A DNA stretch of 64,000 nucleotides from [Mycobacterium] fortunisiensis. Lineage in GTDB: Bacteria > Actinomycetota > Actinomycetes > Mycobacteriales > Mycobacteriaceae. The stretch is taken from positions 124,001-188,000 of the forward strand of contig NZ_VOMB01000027.1 of NCBI RefSeq assembly GCF_019050325.1. The letters are read 5' to 3'. Shown piece after piece: positions 8,194 to 16,972 of this stretch. Below the pieces are notes generated by a model. The model was not told where the DNA came from, did not search any database, and was given only the letters and a program-made list of their open reading frames with translations. A program made the position numbers and the translations under genes. Every line of letters begins with the position of its first letter. Positions within the stretch are counted from its first letter, which is position 1.

Positions 8194-8643
8194 GTGAACT
8201 TGGTCATGCGCCGCCCCATCGTCATCGCCGCCGGATGCACAGTGTTTCTGGCCGCACTCGCCGGATGCTCCTCGTCGGAGTCGGATTCCTCGGGGAACTC
8301 CGACCAGGGCCGAGTGACCTTCGGATCCAACGACGCCGGTCCGGTCACCAGCGTCAACTGCGAGACCAAGGACGGGCTGACCACGATCGGCATCGAGGGC
8401 ACGCTGTCCACCTCGGTGGTGTTGACCGACGGCGCGGCCCCGGTGGTGCAGTCGGTGAACATCGGCGACGTGAATGCCGAGGGCGCCTCGCTGACGTGGC
8501 TGGCCGGCCTGTCCGGTGCTCCGGTGGTCGCCGCCCGTGACGGGAAGGGCTACACCATCACCGGTAACGGCATGGGCATCGACCCCGCCCAACCGGGCAC
8601 GCCGGTGGACATGCCCTTCGACATCGCCGTCACCTGCCCCTAG
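8194..8643 (+). CDS. LpqH-family lipoprotein (19-kDa antigen-like)
   Basis: 149-aa surface lipoprotein with a signal peptide ending in the lipobox LAGC. The mature part is rich in beta structure and follows the LpqH pattern: SVNC near the start of the domain, a TGNGMGID block, and a final AVTCP, giving the two conserved cysteines. Start is either GTG at 8194 or ATG at 8206. CATACT at 8182-8187 is a good -10 element that would start the transcript at about 8194, which favours a leaderless GTG start. It is a more diverged relative of the second LpqH at 9042. Confidence 0.82.
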   Translation: MNLVMRRPIVIAAGCTVFLAALAGCSSSESDSSGNSDQGRVTFGSNDAGPVTSVNCETKDGLTTIGIEGTLSTSVVLTDGAAPVVQSVNIGDVNAEGASLTWLAGLSGAPVVAARDGKGYTITGNGMGIDPAQPGTPVDMPFDIAVTCP

Positions 8644-8903
8644 ACCGACGGCCGGCCAGGAACTCGACGATCACCTCGGCGAGTTCCTCGCCGGCATCCT
8701 CCTGCAGAAAATGACCGGCATCGCCGATCACCCGATGGTTCCCCATGCAACAACAGGACCGGATCGGCATCCGGAGGTCCGTCCTGCACCCAGGCCATCC
8801 GCAATCGGCCACCGTCGCTGTCGTCGACCTCGGAATACTCTGGTGAGTAAGGGAATTCAGGAAGGCCACGGAATCGCTCGTCCGCCGTGCGCAGCGTCTG
8901 CAT
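8630..8903 (-). pseudogene. Haloalkane dehalogenase remnant
   Basis: Two separated pieces of one enzyme are joined. The first, from ATG 8903, reads MQTLRTADERFRGLPEFPYS and continues to the oxyanion motif LLLHGEPS. Then, in a shifted frame at about 8735, comes the C-terminal piece RVIGDAGHFLQEDAGEEL, which holds the catalytic His. About 200 central residues, including the nucleophile Asp and the lid, are missing. The internal deletion and frame change make it non-functional. It lies between two LpqH-type genes and overlaps the end of the first. Confidence 0.75.
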
Positions 8904-9041
8904 GGCGCTGAACTTACGAGCGCCGCGTCGCCGCCACAGACAATTCACCCAAATCCACGCCCACGACCTGCATGAACCCGAATACTTCTGCCTGACAGTC
9001 CGCCACTTGCGACGGACTGCACAACCGTGAGGAGAGCAGTG

Positions 9042-9542
9042 GTGAAGCGTGAGTTCCTGGTCGCCGTCGGCGGCGCCGCGATCGTCATCGCCGGCCTGTC
9101 CGGCTGTTCGTCGAGCGACAACAAAGACACCTCCGACGAGACGACGGCCACCGCATCGGCGGAGCCGACCACCTCGGTCGAAGCCGGCGACACCACGGCG
9201 ACAACCGGCTCAGGCACCGCCAGAGTCACCATCGACGGCAAAGAACACCAACTGGAAGGCTCGGTCGTGTGCGCGACCGTCGCGGGCAATGTCAGCGTGA
9301 ACGTCGGCCAGGGCATGAGCGGGGTCAGCGCCACCCTCAGCGAAGGCGACCAACCGACGGTGACCGCCCTGGCCCTGGGCAACATCGACGGCGTCAGCCT
9401 CGGATACACCCCGGGGGTGCCCGGTGGCAGCGCAGAGGTCACCAAAGACGGCAACAAATACACGATCAAAGGCAACGCCACCGGCGTAGACGGGATGAAC
9501 CCGGTGACCAAGCCATTCGAGCTCGAAGTCGCCTGCCCTTAA
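9042..9542 (+). CDS. lpqH: Lipoprotein LpqH (19-kDa antigen orthologue)
   Basis: 166-aa secreted, lipid-anchored antigen. Signal MKREFLVAVGGAAIVIAGLSGC has a clear lipobox. A Thr/Ala/Ser-rich linker follows (likely glycosylated in related proteins), then the LpqH domain with VTIDGKEHQLEGSVVC, NVNGV-like ALGNIDGVSLGYTPG, and a final ELEVACP. Start GTG at 9042 sits six bases after AGGAGAG. Similarity to M. tuberculosis LpqH is much closer than for the gene at 8194. In mycobacteria such lipoproteins engage host TLR2. Confidence 0.93.
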   Translation: MKREFLVAVGGAAIVIAGLSGCSSSDNKDTSDETTATASAEPTTSVEAGDTTATTGSGTARVTIDGKEHQLEGSVVCATVAGNVSVNVGQGMSGVSATLSEGDQPTVTALALGNIDGVSLGYTPGVPGGSAEVTKDGNKYTIKGNATGVDGMNPVTKPFELEVACP

Positions 9543-9578
9543 CCAAACACCTAACAACTAGCAAACATCTGGCATAGT

Positions 9579-9604
9579 GTGGGCCCGGACTGATCCGGGC
9601 CCAC
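9579..9604. terminator. Hairpin, probable terminator of lpqH
   Basis: Perfect 11-bp stem (GTGGGCCCGGA and TCCGGGCCCAC) with a 4-base loop, 37 bases after the lpqH stop. There is no U tract, as is common for mycobacterial hairpin terminators. Confidence 0.65.
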
Positions 9605-9650
9605 GCTCTGTACTCAGTCGTTGTGAATCAGACGACCGGAGGTGCACACC

Positions 9651-10895
9651 GTGGCCAGACACCGGAAGCACGCACGTTCATCCGCTGTCGCGGTGGCCGG
9701 CGCCACCGCCGGTATGACGGCGGTCCTCACCTTCGGACAGGTCGCCGACGCCACCGCTGCCGTCACCGCAATCGGTGTCGGCGGCTGGCGCAACCCGGAC
9801 AGCACCCGGGTCAACCAAAAGTTCGGTGGCGACTACATGCCGTCTGGCAGTGGCTTTGTCGCTCCTGACCACTTCATACCCGTGCCGTATTCGGCCTCGC
9901 TGCCCATCGACCCGAGCGTGGAAGACGGCCTGCCCGTACTGCGCCAAAAAGTAGGCGAAACGTCCGGGGACATCGTCATCGTCGGGTACTCCGAAGGTTC
10001 CATCGTCGCCGAGAAGTACAAGCGCGAACTCGATGCCCAGGGCAGCCCGCCGCCCGGCAAGAACATCAGTTTCGTGTTCATCGCCGCGCCGACGGTGCCC
10101 AACGGCGGTATCTACGCACGGTTCCCGGACCTGCGCCTGCCCGGATTCACCAGCACCGGGGCGGCAGAAACGTCGCCGTACGACCAAACGTTCATCACCA
10201 TCGAATACGACCCGGTCGGCGATTTCCCGGCCTACGCCAACCCGCTGTCGCTGGCGAATGCCCTGGCCGGGTTGATCTACCTGCACGGTGACCCGACGCC
10301 GGATGCCGCCGACCTCAATGACCCCGACGCGATCATCGTGACGCCGGTCGACAAGCCGGGAGGCGGTCAGGACACCTACATCCTGGTCAGGACCGAACAC
10401 CTGCCGCTGCTGCAGCCCATCCGCGACGTCTCGGCCGCGCTGAACATCACGGCGATCACCGAACCGCTGCTCGGCGCGATCGAGCCGACGCTCAAGCTCG
10501 GCGTCGACATGGGCTACACCGACCGCGACTACTCCGATCCCGCCACGCCGACCCGCTTCAGGTTGACCACCCCGCCCGAGCGGATCGCCGAAACCATCAA
10601 ACAGCTGCCCGATGCCTTCCAGCAGGGCGCGGACAACGTCAAGAACGGACTGCCCTCTACTGCAACGCCTTCGACGACGTCGGGACCCACCCAACGCATC
10701 ACGGCGAAGAAGGACGAGGCCAAGGTCCCGCAGAAGCCTGCCAAGCGCACCCCCGCGCAGCGGCGCGACAACATGCGTAACGCTGTGCCGGACCTGGCGA
10801 AGAAAGTCAAGAACACGTTCAAGCCCAAGCCGAAGTCCAAGCCGAGGCACGAAACCAAGCCCAAGACCGAATCGGACACAGACAAGGCCGCATAG
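9651..10895 (+). CDS. PE-PPE-domain serine hydrolase, exported
   Basis: 414-aa protein with a basic N-terminus and an export signal (about residues 1-35). The PE-PPE hydrolase domain follows (about 45-290), a cutinase-like alpha/beta fold with nucleophile motif GYSEG. The last 75 residues are disordered and rich in Lys, Pro and Arg (PKPKSKPRHETKPK). GTG at 9651 is preferred over GTG at 9642 because the GGAGG at 9637-9641 would touch the earlier codon. Homologues act as esterases or lipases at the cell envelope; the substrate here is unknown. The basic tail resembles that of the GjpA-like protein at 59675. Confidence 0.85.
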   Translation: MARHRKHARSSAVAVAGATAGMTAVLTFGQVADATAAVTAIGVGGWRNPDSTRVNQKFGGDYMPSGSGFVAPDHFIPVPYSASLPIDPSVEDGLPVLRQKVGETSGDIVIVGYSEGSIVAEKYKRELDAQGSPPPGKNISFVFIAAPTVPNGGIYARFPDLRLPGFTSTGAAETSPYDQTFITIEYDPVGDFPAYANPLSLANALAGLIYLHGDPTPDAADLNDPDAIIVTPVDKPGGGQDTYILVRTEHLPLLQPIRDVSAALNITAITEPLLGAIEPTLKLGVDMGYTDRDYSDPATPTRFRLTTPPERIAETIKQLPDAFQQGADNVKNGLPSTATPSTTSGPTQRITAKKDEAKVPQKPAKRTPAQRRDNMRNAVPDLAKKVKNTFKPKPKSKPRHETKPKTESDTDKAA

Positions 10896-10917
10896 CTGCT
10901 GATGTCATGCTGGGAAC

Positions 10918-12696
10918 ATGACTCAACAGCGCGCCTGGTTCCTGCTGCTGTGCCTGTTCCTCCCGCTCGTGGCATGTTCGTCCTCGCCCGACCCGGCCGA
11001 TCGTTTCGCCGCGTTTGCCGATGCCCTGCAACGCAAAGACGCGCATGCCGCCGCGGCGGAGACCAGCGACCCCGCGGCAGCCGAGACGGCAATCACGTCG
11101 ATGTTCGACGGTATGGGCGACGCCGCTGCGGTGAAGGTGAGCGCCGAACCGCAAGACGGTAACGAGTCCGGCGCGACCCTGGACTATCAGTGGTCGTGGG
11201 GTGAGGGCCGGGACTTCAGTTATGACGCCACCGGCACCGCCACCAAGACCGGTGACGACTGGCGCATCTCCTGGGCACCGACGCTGCTGCACCGAGACTT
11301 GCAGGACGGCTTGAGGTTTCAATACAGCACCGACAGCGACCTGCAGACCCCGGTGCTGGACCGGACCGGTCAGCCGTTGATGACGTGGCAGACCGTCGGG
11401 GTGATCTCCTTGGAGCGCGCGCACCTGGATTCCGCCGCCCCGCTCGCCGCACTACTGGCCCCCTTCGACCCCACCACCACGCCGGATTCCATCAACGCAC
11501 AGTTCACGTCGAACACCGATGACCGGGTGACCGTGATGAAGCTGCGCGAAGACGACCTCGCCTCGGTGCGCGACCAACTGAGTCAGGTCCCGGGCGTCAC
11601 CGTCGCCGAGCAGGGTGAGCTGCTGACCACCGACCGCCAACTGTCCTCGCCGGCCATCGACGGGCTGGCGCAGTTGTGGCACGACCGGATCACCAAGGCT
11701 GCCGGCTGGTCGGTCTATCTGGTCGACGAGGACGGCGCACCCGCGCAGCGGCTGGCCGCGCAACCGCCCGCACCGACCGATCCGATGCGCACCACCTTGG
11801 ACCTGCGTCTGCAACTGCTCGCCCAACAGGCCGTGGCCCAGGAGACCCGGCCCGCCGTGGTGGTGGCGATCTCCGGTAAGACGGGCGGCATCCTGGCCGC
11901 GGCCCAGAACCCTGCCGCGGATCCCCAAGGCGCCATTGCCTTCTCGGGGCTGTACCCGCCGGGCTCGACGTTCAAGACCATCACCACCGCGGCCGCGCTC
12001 GAAGCCAACCTGGTGACCCCGGATACCCCGGTGGCCTGCCCGGGCCAGTTGACCATCGAGAACCGCACCATTCCCAACGACGACGACTTCGACCTGGGGA
12101 CAGTGCCGTTGACATCGGCGTTCTCCCATTCCTGCAACACCAGCATGGCGGCACTGTCGGAAAAGTTGCCTGCCGATGGACTGACCACGACCGCCCGGGC
12201 GTTCGGTATCGGCGTGGACTTCACCATTCCCGGGCTCACCACGGTGACCGGCCGGGTGCCCAACGCCGACAACGCCGCCCAGCGGGTGGAGAACGGGATC
12301 GGCCAGGGCACCGTGACGGTCAGCCCGTTCGGGCTCGCGGTTGCCGAGGCCAGCCTGGCACACGGCTCGACCATCCTGCCCAACCTGGTCGACGGTGACA
12401 AGGTCACCGCGGACACCCCGTCGGAGCAGCTGCCTGCCGCCGTCACCGCGGCGCTGCGGGACATGATGCGTAAGACCGTGACCGAAGGCACCGCAAGCCA
12501 ATTGAGCGACATCCCGGATCTCGGCGGCAAGACGGGGACGGCGGAATTCGGCGGCGGGCCCCTTTCTGACGCCACTGCCCACGGCTGGTTCGCCGGTATC
12601 GCCGGCGACATCGCCTTCGCCACGCTGGTGGTGGGCGGCGATTCGTCGACACCCGCGGTGAAGATCTCTGGAGATTTCCTGCGGTCGGCCGGCTGA
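10918..12696 (+). CDS. Penicillin-binding lipoprotein (class B transpeptidase)
   Basis: 592-aa D,D-transpeptidase that cross-links peptidoglycan. The N-terminal lipobox LVACSS anchors it outside the membrane. Residues about 25-140 form an NTF2-like MecA N-terminal domain, then a dimerisation region, then the transpeptidase domain with STFK (Ser350), SCN (Ser405) and KTGT (Lys538). The architecture matches Rv2864c of M. tuberculosis. Start ATG 10918. Beta-lactams would be expected to acylate Ser350. Confidence 0.92.
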   Translation: MTQQRAWFLLLCLFLPLVACSSSPDPADRFAAFADALQRKDAHAAAAETSDPAAAETAITSMFDGMGDAAAVKVSAEPQDGNESGATLDYQWSWGEGRDFSYDATGTATKTGDDWRISWAPTLLHRDLQDGLRFQYSTDSDLQTPVLDRTGQPLMTWQTVGVISLERAHLDSAAPLAALLAPFDPTTTPDSINAQFTSNTDDRVTVMKLREDDLASVRDQLSQVPGVTVAEQGELLTTDRQLSSPAIDGLAQLWHDRITKAAGWSVYLVDEDGAPAQRLAAQPPAPTDPMRTTLDLRLQLLAQQAVAQETRPAVVVAISGKTGGILAAAQNPAADPQGAIAFSGLYPPGSTFKTITTAAALEANLVTPDTPVACPGQLTIENRTIPNDDDFDLGTVPLTSAFSHSCNTSMAALSEKLPADGLTTTARAFGIGVDFTIPGLTTVTGRVPNADNAAQRVENGIGQGTVTVSPFGLAVAEASLAHGSTILPNLVDGDKVTADTPSEQLPAAVTAALRDMMRKTVTEGTASQLSDIPDLGGKTGTAEFGGGPLSDATAHGWFAGIAGDIAFATLVVGGDSSTPAVKISGDFLRSAG

Positions 12697-12711
12697 ACAA
12701 TGCCGTTGGGG

Positions 12712-14109
12712 TCAGGCCCCGGAGGCGACCTCCAGCGCCTTGAGGGAGTCCTCCAGATGGCTGAGCATGCGCTGCAGATGCGGCACACTGCGCCGGCAGC
12801 CGACCAGCCCGAAATCGAGGTTGCCGGCGTTGCTGACCAAGGTGATGTTCATCGCCTGCCCGTCCAGCGCGATCGACAGCGGATAGTTGCCGTCCAGCCG
12901 GGCACCCTTCCAGTACAACGGATTTCGCGGGCCGGGCACATTGGAGATGACCAGGTTGAACGGCGGCGAGGTGGCGTTGACGAAGCCGGGCACCGCAGCC
13001 AGGCCGAGCGGGGCGATCATCAACGCCGACAGCGCCAGCGCCTGAACCCGCGGCAGTTCGGAGAACACCTTCTTGTTGCCGCGCATCGACTCGCCGATGA
13101 CAGCCAACCGGTCCGCCGGGTCGTCCAGATCGGTACCCAGATTGCACAGCACCGAGCCGGTCATATTGCCTCCGGCGTCGGCCTCGTGCTCGGCGCGCAG
13201 ACTCACCGGCACCATCGCGATCAGCGGCTGGTCCGGCAGCGCGTCCTGCTCCAGCAGGTAGGCACGCAACGCACCGGAACAGACCGCAAGCACCACATCG
13301 TTGACCGTGGACCCGGTGGCCTGCGAGATCCGCTTGAACCGCTCCAGCGGCCAGGACTGCGCCGCGACGCGACGGGCACCACCGATGTTGACGTTGAACA
13401 TCGTCTTGGGCGCCGCGAACGGCAACGTGAGCTGTTGCTCCAGCAACGCCGAACGAGCCAGCCGCAGCGTCGACGGCGCCAGCCCCGCGACCGACCCGAC
13501 CGTGTCGGTGACCGTCCGTAGCAGCGACGCGCTCTGGTGCGGCCGCTTCCGGCGCGGCACCGCCCAGGGCACCCGCACCTCGGTGTCATCCGGATCCTCC
13601 GACAGCGTGCGCATCAACAGCTTGAGCGCCGAGACCCCGTCGATCAGCGAATGGTGCATCTTGGTGTACACCGCGAACCGGCCGTCGGCCAGCCCCTCGA
13701 TGAGGTGGGCCTCCCACAGCGGGCGGTGCCGGTCGAGCAAGCCGCCGTGCAGGCGTGAGGTCAGCTCGAGCAGATCGCGGACCCGGCCCGGTGACGGCAG
13801 GCCCGAGCGGCGCAGGTGGTAGTCGAGGTCGACGTCGTTGTCGTAGGTCCAGCCGACGTTCGCGATACCGCCCAGGATGGTCGCCGGATGCTTGCGGAAC
13901 ACCGGCTCGAACTCGGTCTGGGCCACCATCTCCTCGTGCAACTCCCGCACGAAGTCGCGATCCGCACCAGCCGGAGGCTCATAGAGCGCGAGGCCGCCGA
14001 CGTGGAACGGGTGCTCCCGCGTCTCGGCGATCAGAAACATCGAATCGGTCGGCGACATCAGCTCCACGACCCCATTCAACGCTGTTGTGACCGCTCCCGG
14101 CGAAGACAA
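12712..14109 (-). CDS. Wax ester synthase/diacylglycerol acyltransferase (WS/DGAT)
   Basis: 465-aa acyltransferase making triacylglycerol or wax esters. The catalytic motif HHSLIDG is at residues 152-158, preceded by PLWEAHLIEGL, and the C-terminal domain has the conserved NLVISNVPGP and SIALDGQAMNIT blocks. Members are membrane-associated and store lipid during slow growth. Start ATG 14109. It converges with the penicillin-binding gene, 15 bases apart. Confidence 0.92.
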   Translation of the reverse strand: MSSPGAVTTALNGVVELMSPTDSMFLIAETREHPFHVGGLALYEPPAGADRDFVRELHEEMVAQTEFEPVFRKHPATILGGIANVGWTYDNDVDLDYHLRRSGLPSPGRVRDLLELTSRLHGGLLDRHRPLWEAHLIEGLADGRFAVYTKMHHSLIDGVSALKLLMRTLSEDPDDTEVRVPWAVPRRKRPHQSASLLRTVTDTVGSVAGLAPSTLRLARSALLEQQLTLPFAAPKTMFNVNIGGARRVAAQSWPLERFKRISQATGSTVNDVVLAVCSGALRAYLLEQDALPDQPLIAMVPVSLRAEHEADAGGNMTGSVLCNLGTDLDDPADRLAVIGESMRGNKKVFSELPRVQALALSALMIAPLGLAAVPGFVNATSPPFNLVISNVPGPRNPLYWKGARLDGNYPLSIALDGQAMNITLVSNAGNLDFGLVGCRRSVPHLQRMLSHLEDSLKALEVASGA

Positions 14110-14168
14110 GCCAAAACAAGTAGCCGACTACTCGTGCGTCGGGTTCGGTAGGCGCTCACGATGGACAC

Positions 14169-14579
14169 ATGCTGAGCCCGACAGCGGCCCGCACCGCCCT
14201 CGCGGTGCTCCGGATCGTCAATGGCGCGACCGCGCTCGTGGCCCCCGAAAGACTGCTGACGCGGCTGGGTGTGGACACCGCCTCGGACCGCTCGGGCAGC
14301 TACCCCTTCCGGATGTTCGGCATCCGCACCGTGCTCATCGGGCTGGACCTGCTGGTTCTGCGCGGCGCGGCACTGCGCCGGGCCGAGCAGCTGGGCGTCC
14401 TGATTCACGCCACCGACACGGTGTCGGCTGCCGTCATCACCGTCCGCGGTGACCTGGCCCGGCGCCACGGCGTGACGACCATCGTCATCTCGGCCATCAA
14501 CACCGCACTCGCCATCATCGCCTGGAAGGGAGCTCGCCATGCCGACGCTGCTCAACAAGCTGTTCCTCAAGAGCGCTGA
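14169..14579 (+). CDS. Small membrane-associated hypothetical protein, 136 aa
   Basis: Mostly hydrophobic helices (ALAVLRIVNGATALV, VLIGLDLLVL, TTIVISAINTALAIIAW), suggesting three or four membrane segments. It begins 59 bases from the divergent WS/DGAT gene. Its 3' end overlaps the start of the haem peroxidase gene by 41 bases, so the two are probably co-transcribed. I do not recognise a named family beyond small integral proteins of this type in mycobacteria. Confidence 0.75.
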   Translation: MLSPTAARTALAVLRIVNGATALVAPERLLTRLGVDTASDRSGSYPFRMFGIRTVLIGLDLLVLRGAALRRAEQLGVLIHATDTVSAAVITVRGDLARRHGVTTIVISAINTALAIIAWKGARHADAAQQAVPQER

Positions 14580-16311
14580 GCTGATCGACCGCCGCGTCGG
14601 ATGGGACCGGCTGCCGCCGTTCCTCGGAATCTCGGTGCTGGTCGGAATTCGTGACGCGCTGCGCGAGCACAACCTCTACGACACCTACCAGGGTCACCCA
14701 CCGCAGGCACCGGAGTTGCCGCCGACCGAGTATCTGGCGGTCCGCACGGCCGACGGCTCCTACAACGACCTGTCACAATCGTCGATGGGGATGGCCAACA
14801 CACGTTTTGGCCGCAACGTGCCGCTCGAGCGGGGTCGAGCCGAGAAGGTGCCGCAGCTGATGGATCCCAACCCCCGGCTGATCAGCACCAAACTGCTGCA
14901 GCGCCGCGAGTTCCGGCCGGCCACCACGCTCAACGTGCTGGCCGCGGCCTGGCTGCAGTTCGAGACCCGGGACTGGTTCAGCCACGGCTCCGACGTCAAC
15001 CGGATGCTCGAGATTCCCCGCCCGCCGGGCGACGATTGGCCCGACCCCACGATCAACGTGCCGGCCACCGCCGCCGACCCCTCCGGGCGCCCCGGCGGAT
15101 CCACCTTTGTCAACACCGAGACCCACTGGTGGGACGCCTCCCAGATCTACGGCAGCACAAGGGAATTCCAGGACGCCATCCGCAGCCACCACGACGGCCG
15201 GGTGCGCATCGACGCCGACGGGTTCATCGACATCGACCCAGCCTTGATCGGGGCGTCCGGCGGCGCAGACGGCTGGTGGCTGGGCATGGAGTTGATGGGC
15301 ACGATCTTCATGCGTGAGCACAACGCGATCTGCGACCGACTCAAGGCCGCATACCCGCAGTGGTCCGATGAGCAGCTGTTCAACAAGGCGAGACTGATCA
15401 ACGCCGCCCTGATCGCCAAGATCCACACCATCGAGTGGACCCCGGCAATCCTCGGCCACCCCACCCTGCAGATCGCCATGCGGGCCAACTGGTTCGGCCT
15501 GGCCGGCGAGCGGGTCAAAGCGCTCTTCGGCCGGCTGGGCTCCAGCGACGTACTCAGCGGCATCCCGGGGTCGACCACCGACCACCACACCGCGCCGTAC
15601 TCGATCACCGAGGACTTCGTCACCGTGTACCGGATGCACCCGCTGGTACCCGATGACTACGAATTCCTCGGTCTCAGTGCCGATTCCGACCCACGGAAGC
15701 TGACCTTCGGCGATATCCACGGAGGCGCGAACTCCCGCGGGGTGCTCAAGAGCATGGGCGTGGCCGAATGCCTGTACTCCCTGGGCGTCGCCCATCCGGG
15801 CGCGGTCACGCTGCACAACAGTCCCAAGTTCATGCGGAACTTCGTCCGCACCGACGAGCACGCGCTCGACCTGATCGCGACCGACATCCTGCGCTCCCGG
15901 GAACGAGGAGTGCCCCGCTACAACGAGTTCCGCCGCGCGCTGCGGCTGGATCCGGTGACGAGTTTCGAGCAGATCAGCGGCGGCGACCACGAGACCGCCG
16001 CGGTGATGGCCGAGATCTACGGCGGTGACATCGACAAGGTGGACACCATGGTGGGGATGTTCGGTGAGCAACTGCCGGCCGGATTCGGGTTCAGCGACAC
16101 CGCATTCCGCATCTTCGTGTTGATGGCGACCCGTCGGCTCAAGAGCGACCGGTTCTACACCGTCGACTTCACCCCACGCGTCTACACCCCCGAAGGCATG
16201 GAGTGGATCGACCGCAACGACATGGTCTCGGTGCTGCTGCGGCACTACCCCGAGCTCGGGCCGGTGCTGCGCGGGCAGCGCAACGCGTTCGCGCCCTGGA
16301 CGCGAATCTAG
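14539..16311 (+). CDS. Animal-type haem peroxidase family protein (alpha-dioxygenase-like)
   Basis: 590-aa haem enzyme of the peroxidase/cyclooxygenase superfamily. Recognisable blocks are WWDASQIYGS, FMREHNAICDRL, TIEWTPAIL, and the C-terminal GDIDKVDTMVGMFGE. The overall form resembles fatty-acid alpha-dioxygenases, which oxygenate fatty acids at C2, but animal-type peroxidases of other function cannot be excluded. ATG 14539 follows GGAAGGGAG. Possible lipid link with the nearby WS/DGAT gene. Confidence 0.87.
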   Translation: MPTLLNKLFLKSAELIDRRVGWDRLPPFLGISVLVGIRDALREHNLYDTYQGHPPQAPELPPTEYLAVRTADGSYNDLSQSSMGMANTRFGRNVPLERGRAEKVPQLMDPNPRLISTKLLQRREFRPATTLNVLAAAWLQFETRDWFSHGSDVNRMLEIPRPPGDDWPDPTINVPATAADPSGRPGGSTFVNTETHWWDASQIYGSTREFQDAIRSHHDGRVRIDADGFIDIDPALIGASGGADGWWLGMELMGTIFMREHNAICDRLKAAYPQWSDEQLFNKARLINAALIAKIHTIEWTPAILGHPTLQIAMRANWFGLAGERVKALFGRLGSSDVLSGIPGSTTDHHTAPYSITEDFVTVYRMHPLVPDDYEFLGLSADSDPRKLTFGDIHGGANSRGVLKSMGVAECLYSLGVAHPGAVTLHNSPKFMRNFVRTDEHALDLIATDILRSRERGVPRYNEFRRALRLDPVTSFEQISGGDHETAAVMAEIYGGDIDKVDTMVGMFGEQLPAGFGFSDTAFRIFVLMATRRLKSDRFYTVDFTPRVYTPEGMEWIDRNDMVSVLLRHYPELGPVLRGQRNAFAPWTRI

Positions 16312-16865
16312 AGGCTGCGCCGGTAGATGTCGGACGCGATCGCGATGGCGGTGTCGTTGCACTGTTCGTCGGTGAGCGGCAAGTCGCCCATCATGGCCAC
16401 GCTCCACGAAATGGTCAGTAGCGCCTGCCGAGCGTGATACACGGCGACGGGATCGTGATCGGGTGCAGTCATGGCGTCGGCCACGGTGCGGAACTGGTAG
16501 CGCAGGTCAGCTCCCACCCCGAGCCGGTTGAACGCGGCATAGTTCTCGTGCATGAACCGTGTCATCGCCCGGCCCGTGCCGTGCAGCACGGTGCCGTAGC
16601 GGCGCAAGACCTCGAGTCCGGTTTCCCTGCCCGCAGGTTGATCAGCGGCCCACCGCAGGATCTCGTCGACGCCGTTGCGGAGATCATCGGCAAGACTGAC
16701 CACGATGTCTTCCTTGGCCGGGAAGTGATAGTAGACAGCCGCTTTCGTGATCCCGAGGCTCTCGGCGATCTGCCGAATCGAGGTGTGGTCGTAGCCGTGA
16801 GCGGAGAATAGTTCCAGCGCCACGGCACGGATCTTGTCGCGGGTATCGGTCCGTCGGCCTGCCAT
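16308..16865 (-). CDS. TetR-family transcriptional regulator
   Basis: 185-aa regulator; the N-terminal HTH reads IRAVALELFSAHGYDHTSIR then SLGITKAAVYYHF, followed by a ligand domain. ATG 16865 is chosen because GGAAGGGG lies five bases upstream; ATG 16880 would also be in frame. It is divergent from the methyltransferase at 16973, and two related palindromes (16878-16903 and 16924-16949) fill the gap, so control of itself and of the methyltransferase is likely. Its stop overlaps the end of the peroxidase gene by four bases. Confidence 0.9.
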   Translation of the reverse strand: MAGRRTDTRDKIRAVALELFSAHGYDHTSIRQIAESLGITKAAVYYHFPAKEDIVVSLADDLRNGVDEILRWAADQPAGRETGLEVLRRYGTVLHGTGRAMTRFMHENYAAFNRLGVGADLRYQFRTVADAMTAPDHDPVAVYHARQALLTISWSVAMMGDLPLTDEQCNDTAIAIASDIYRRSL

Positions 16866-16877
16866 CGATACCCCTTC

Positions 16878-16949
16878 CATTACTTGACGCCCGGCAAGGG
16901 ATGAGCTTAGCGTGGCCACATTCATTACTTACCTGCCGTCAAGTAATGA
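16878..16949. promoter_or_regulatory. Candidate double TetR operator in divergent promoter
   Basis: Site A at 16878-16903 begins CATTACTTGACG and ends GGCAAGGGATG. Site B at 16924-16949 is the same pattern on the other strand and is a perfect 8-bp inverted repeat (CATTACTT-N10-AAGTAATG). The two sites lie between the tetR and methyltransferase starts. Confidence 0.65.
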
Positions 16950-16972
16950 TTGCCGCGACTTGGAGGGGACAC

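Noticed and set aside
11452..12582. 376-residue minus-strand reading frame
   Set aside because: Antisense to the penicillin-binding lipoprotein, whose STFK, SCN and KTGT motifs are all intact.
14773..16407. 544-residue minus-strand reading frame
   Set aside because: Antisense to the haem peroxidase; Gly/His/Val-rich shadow with no recognisable domain.
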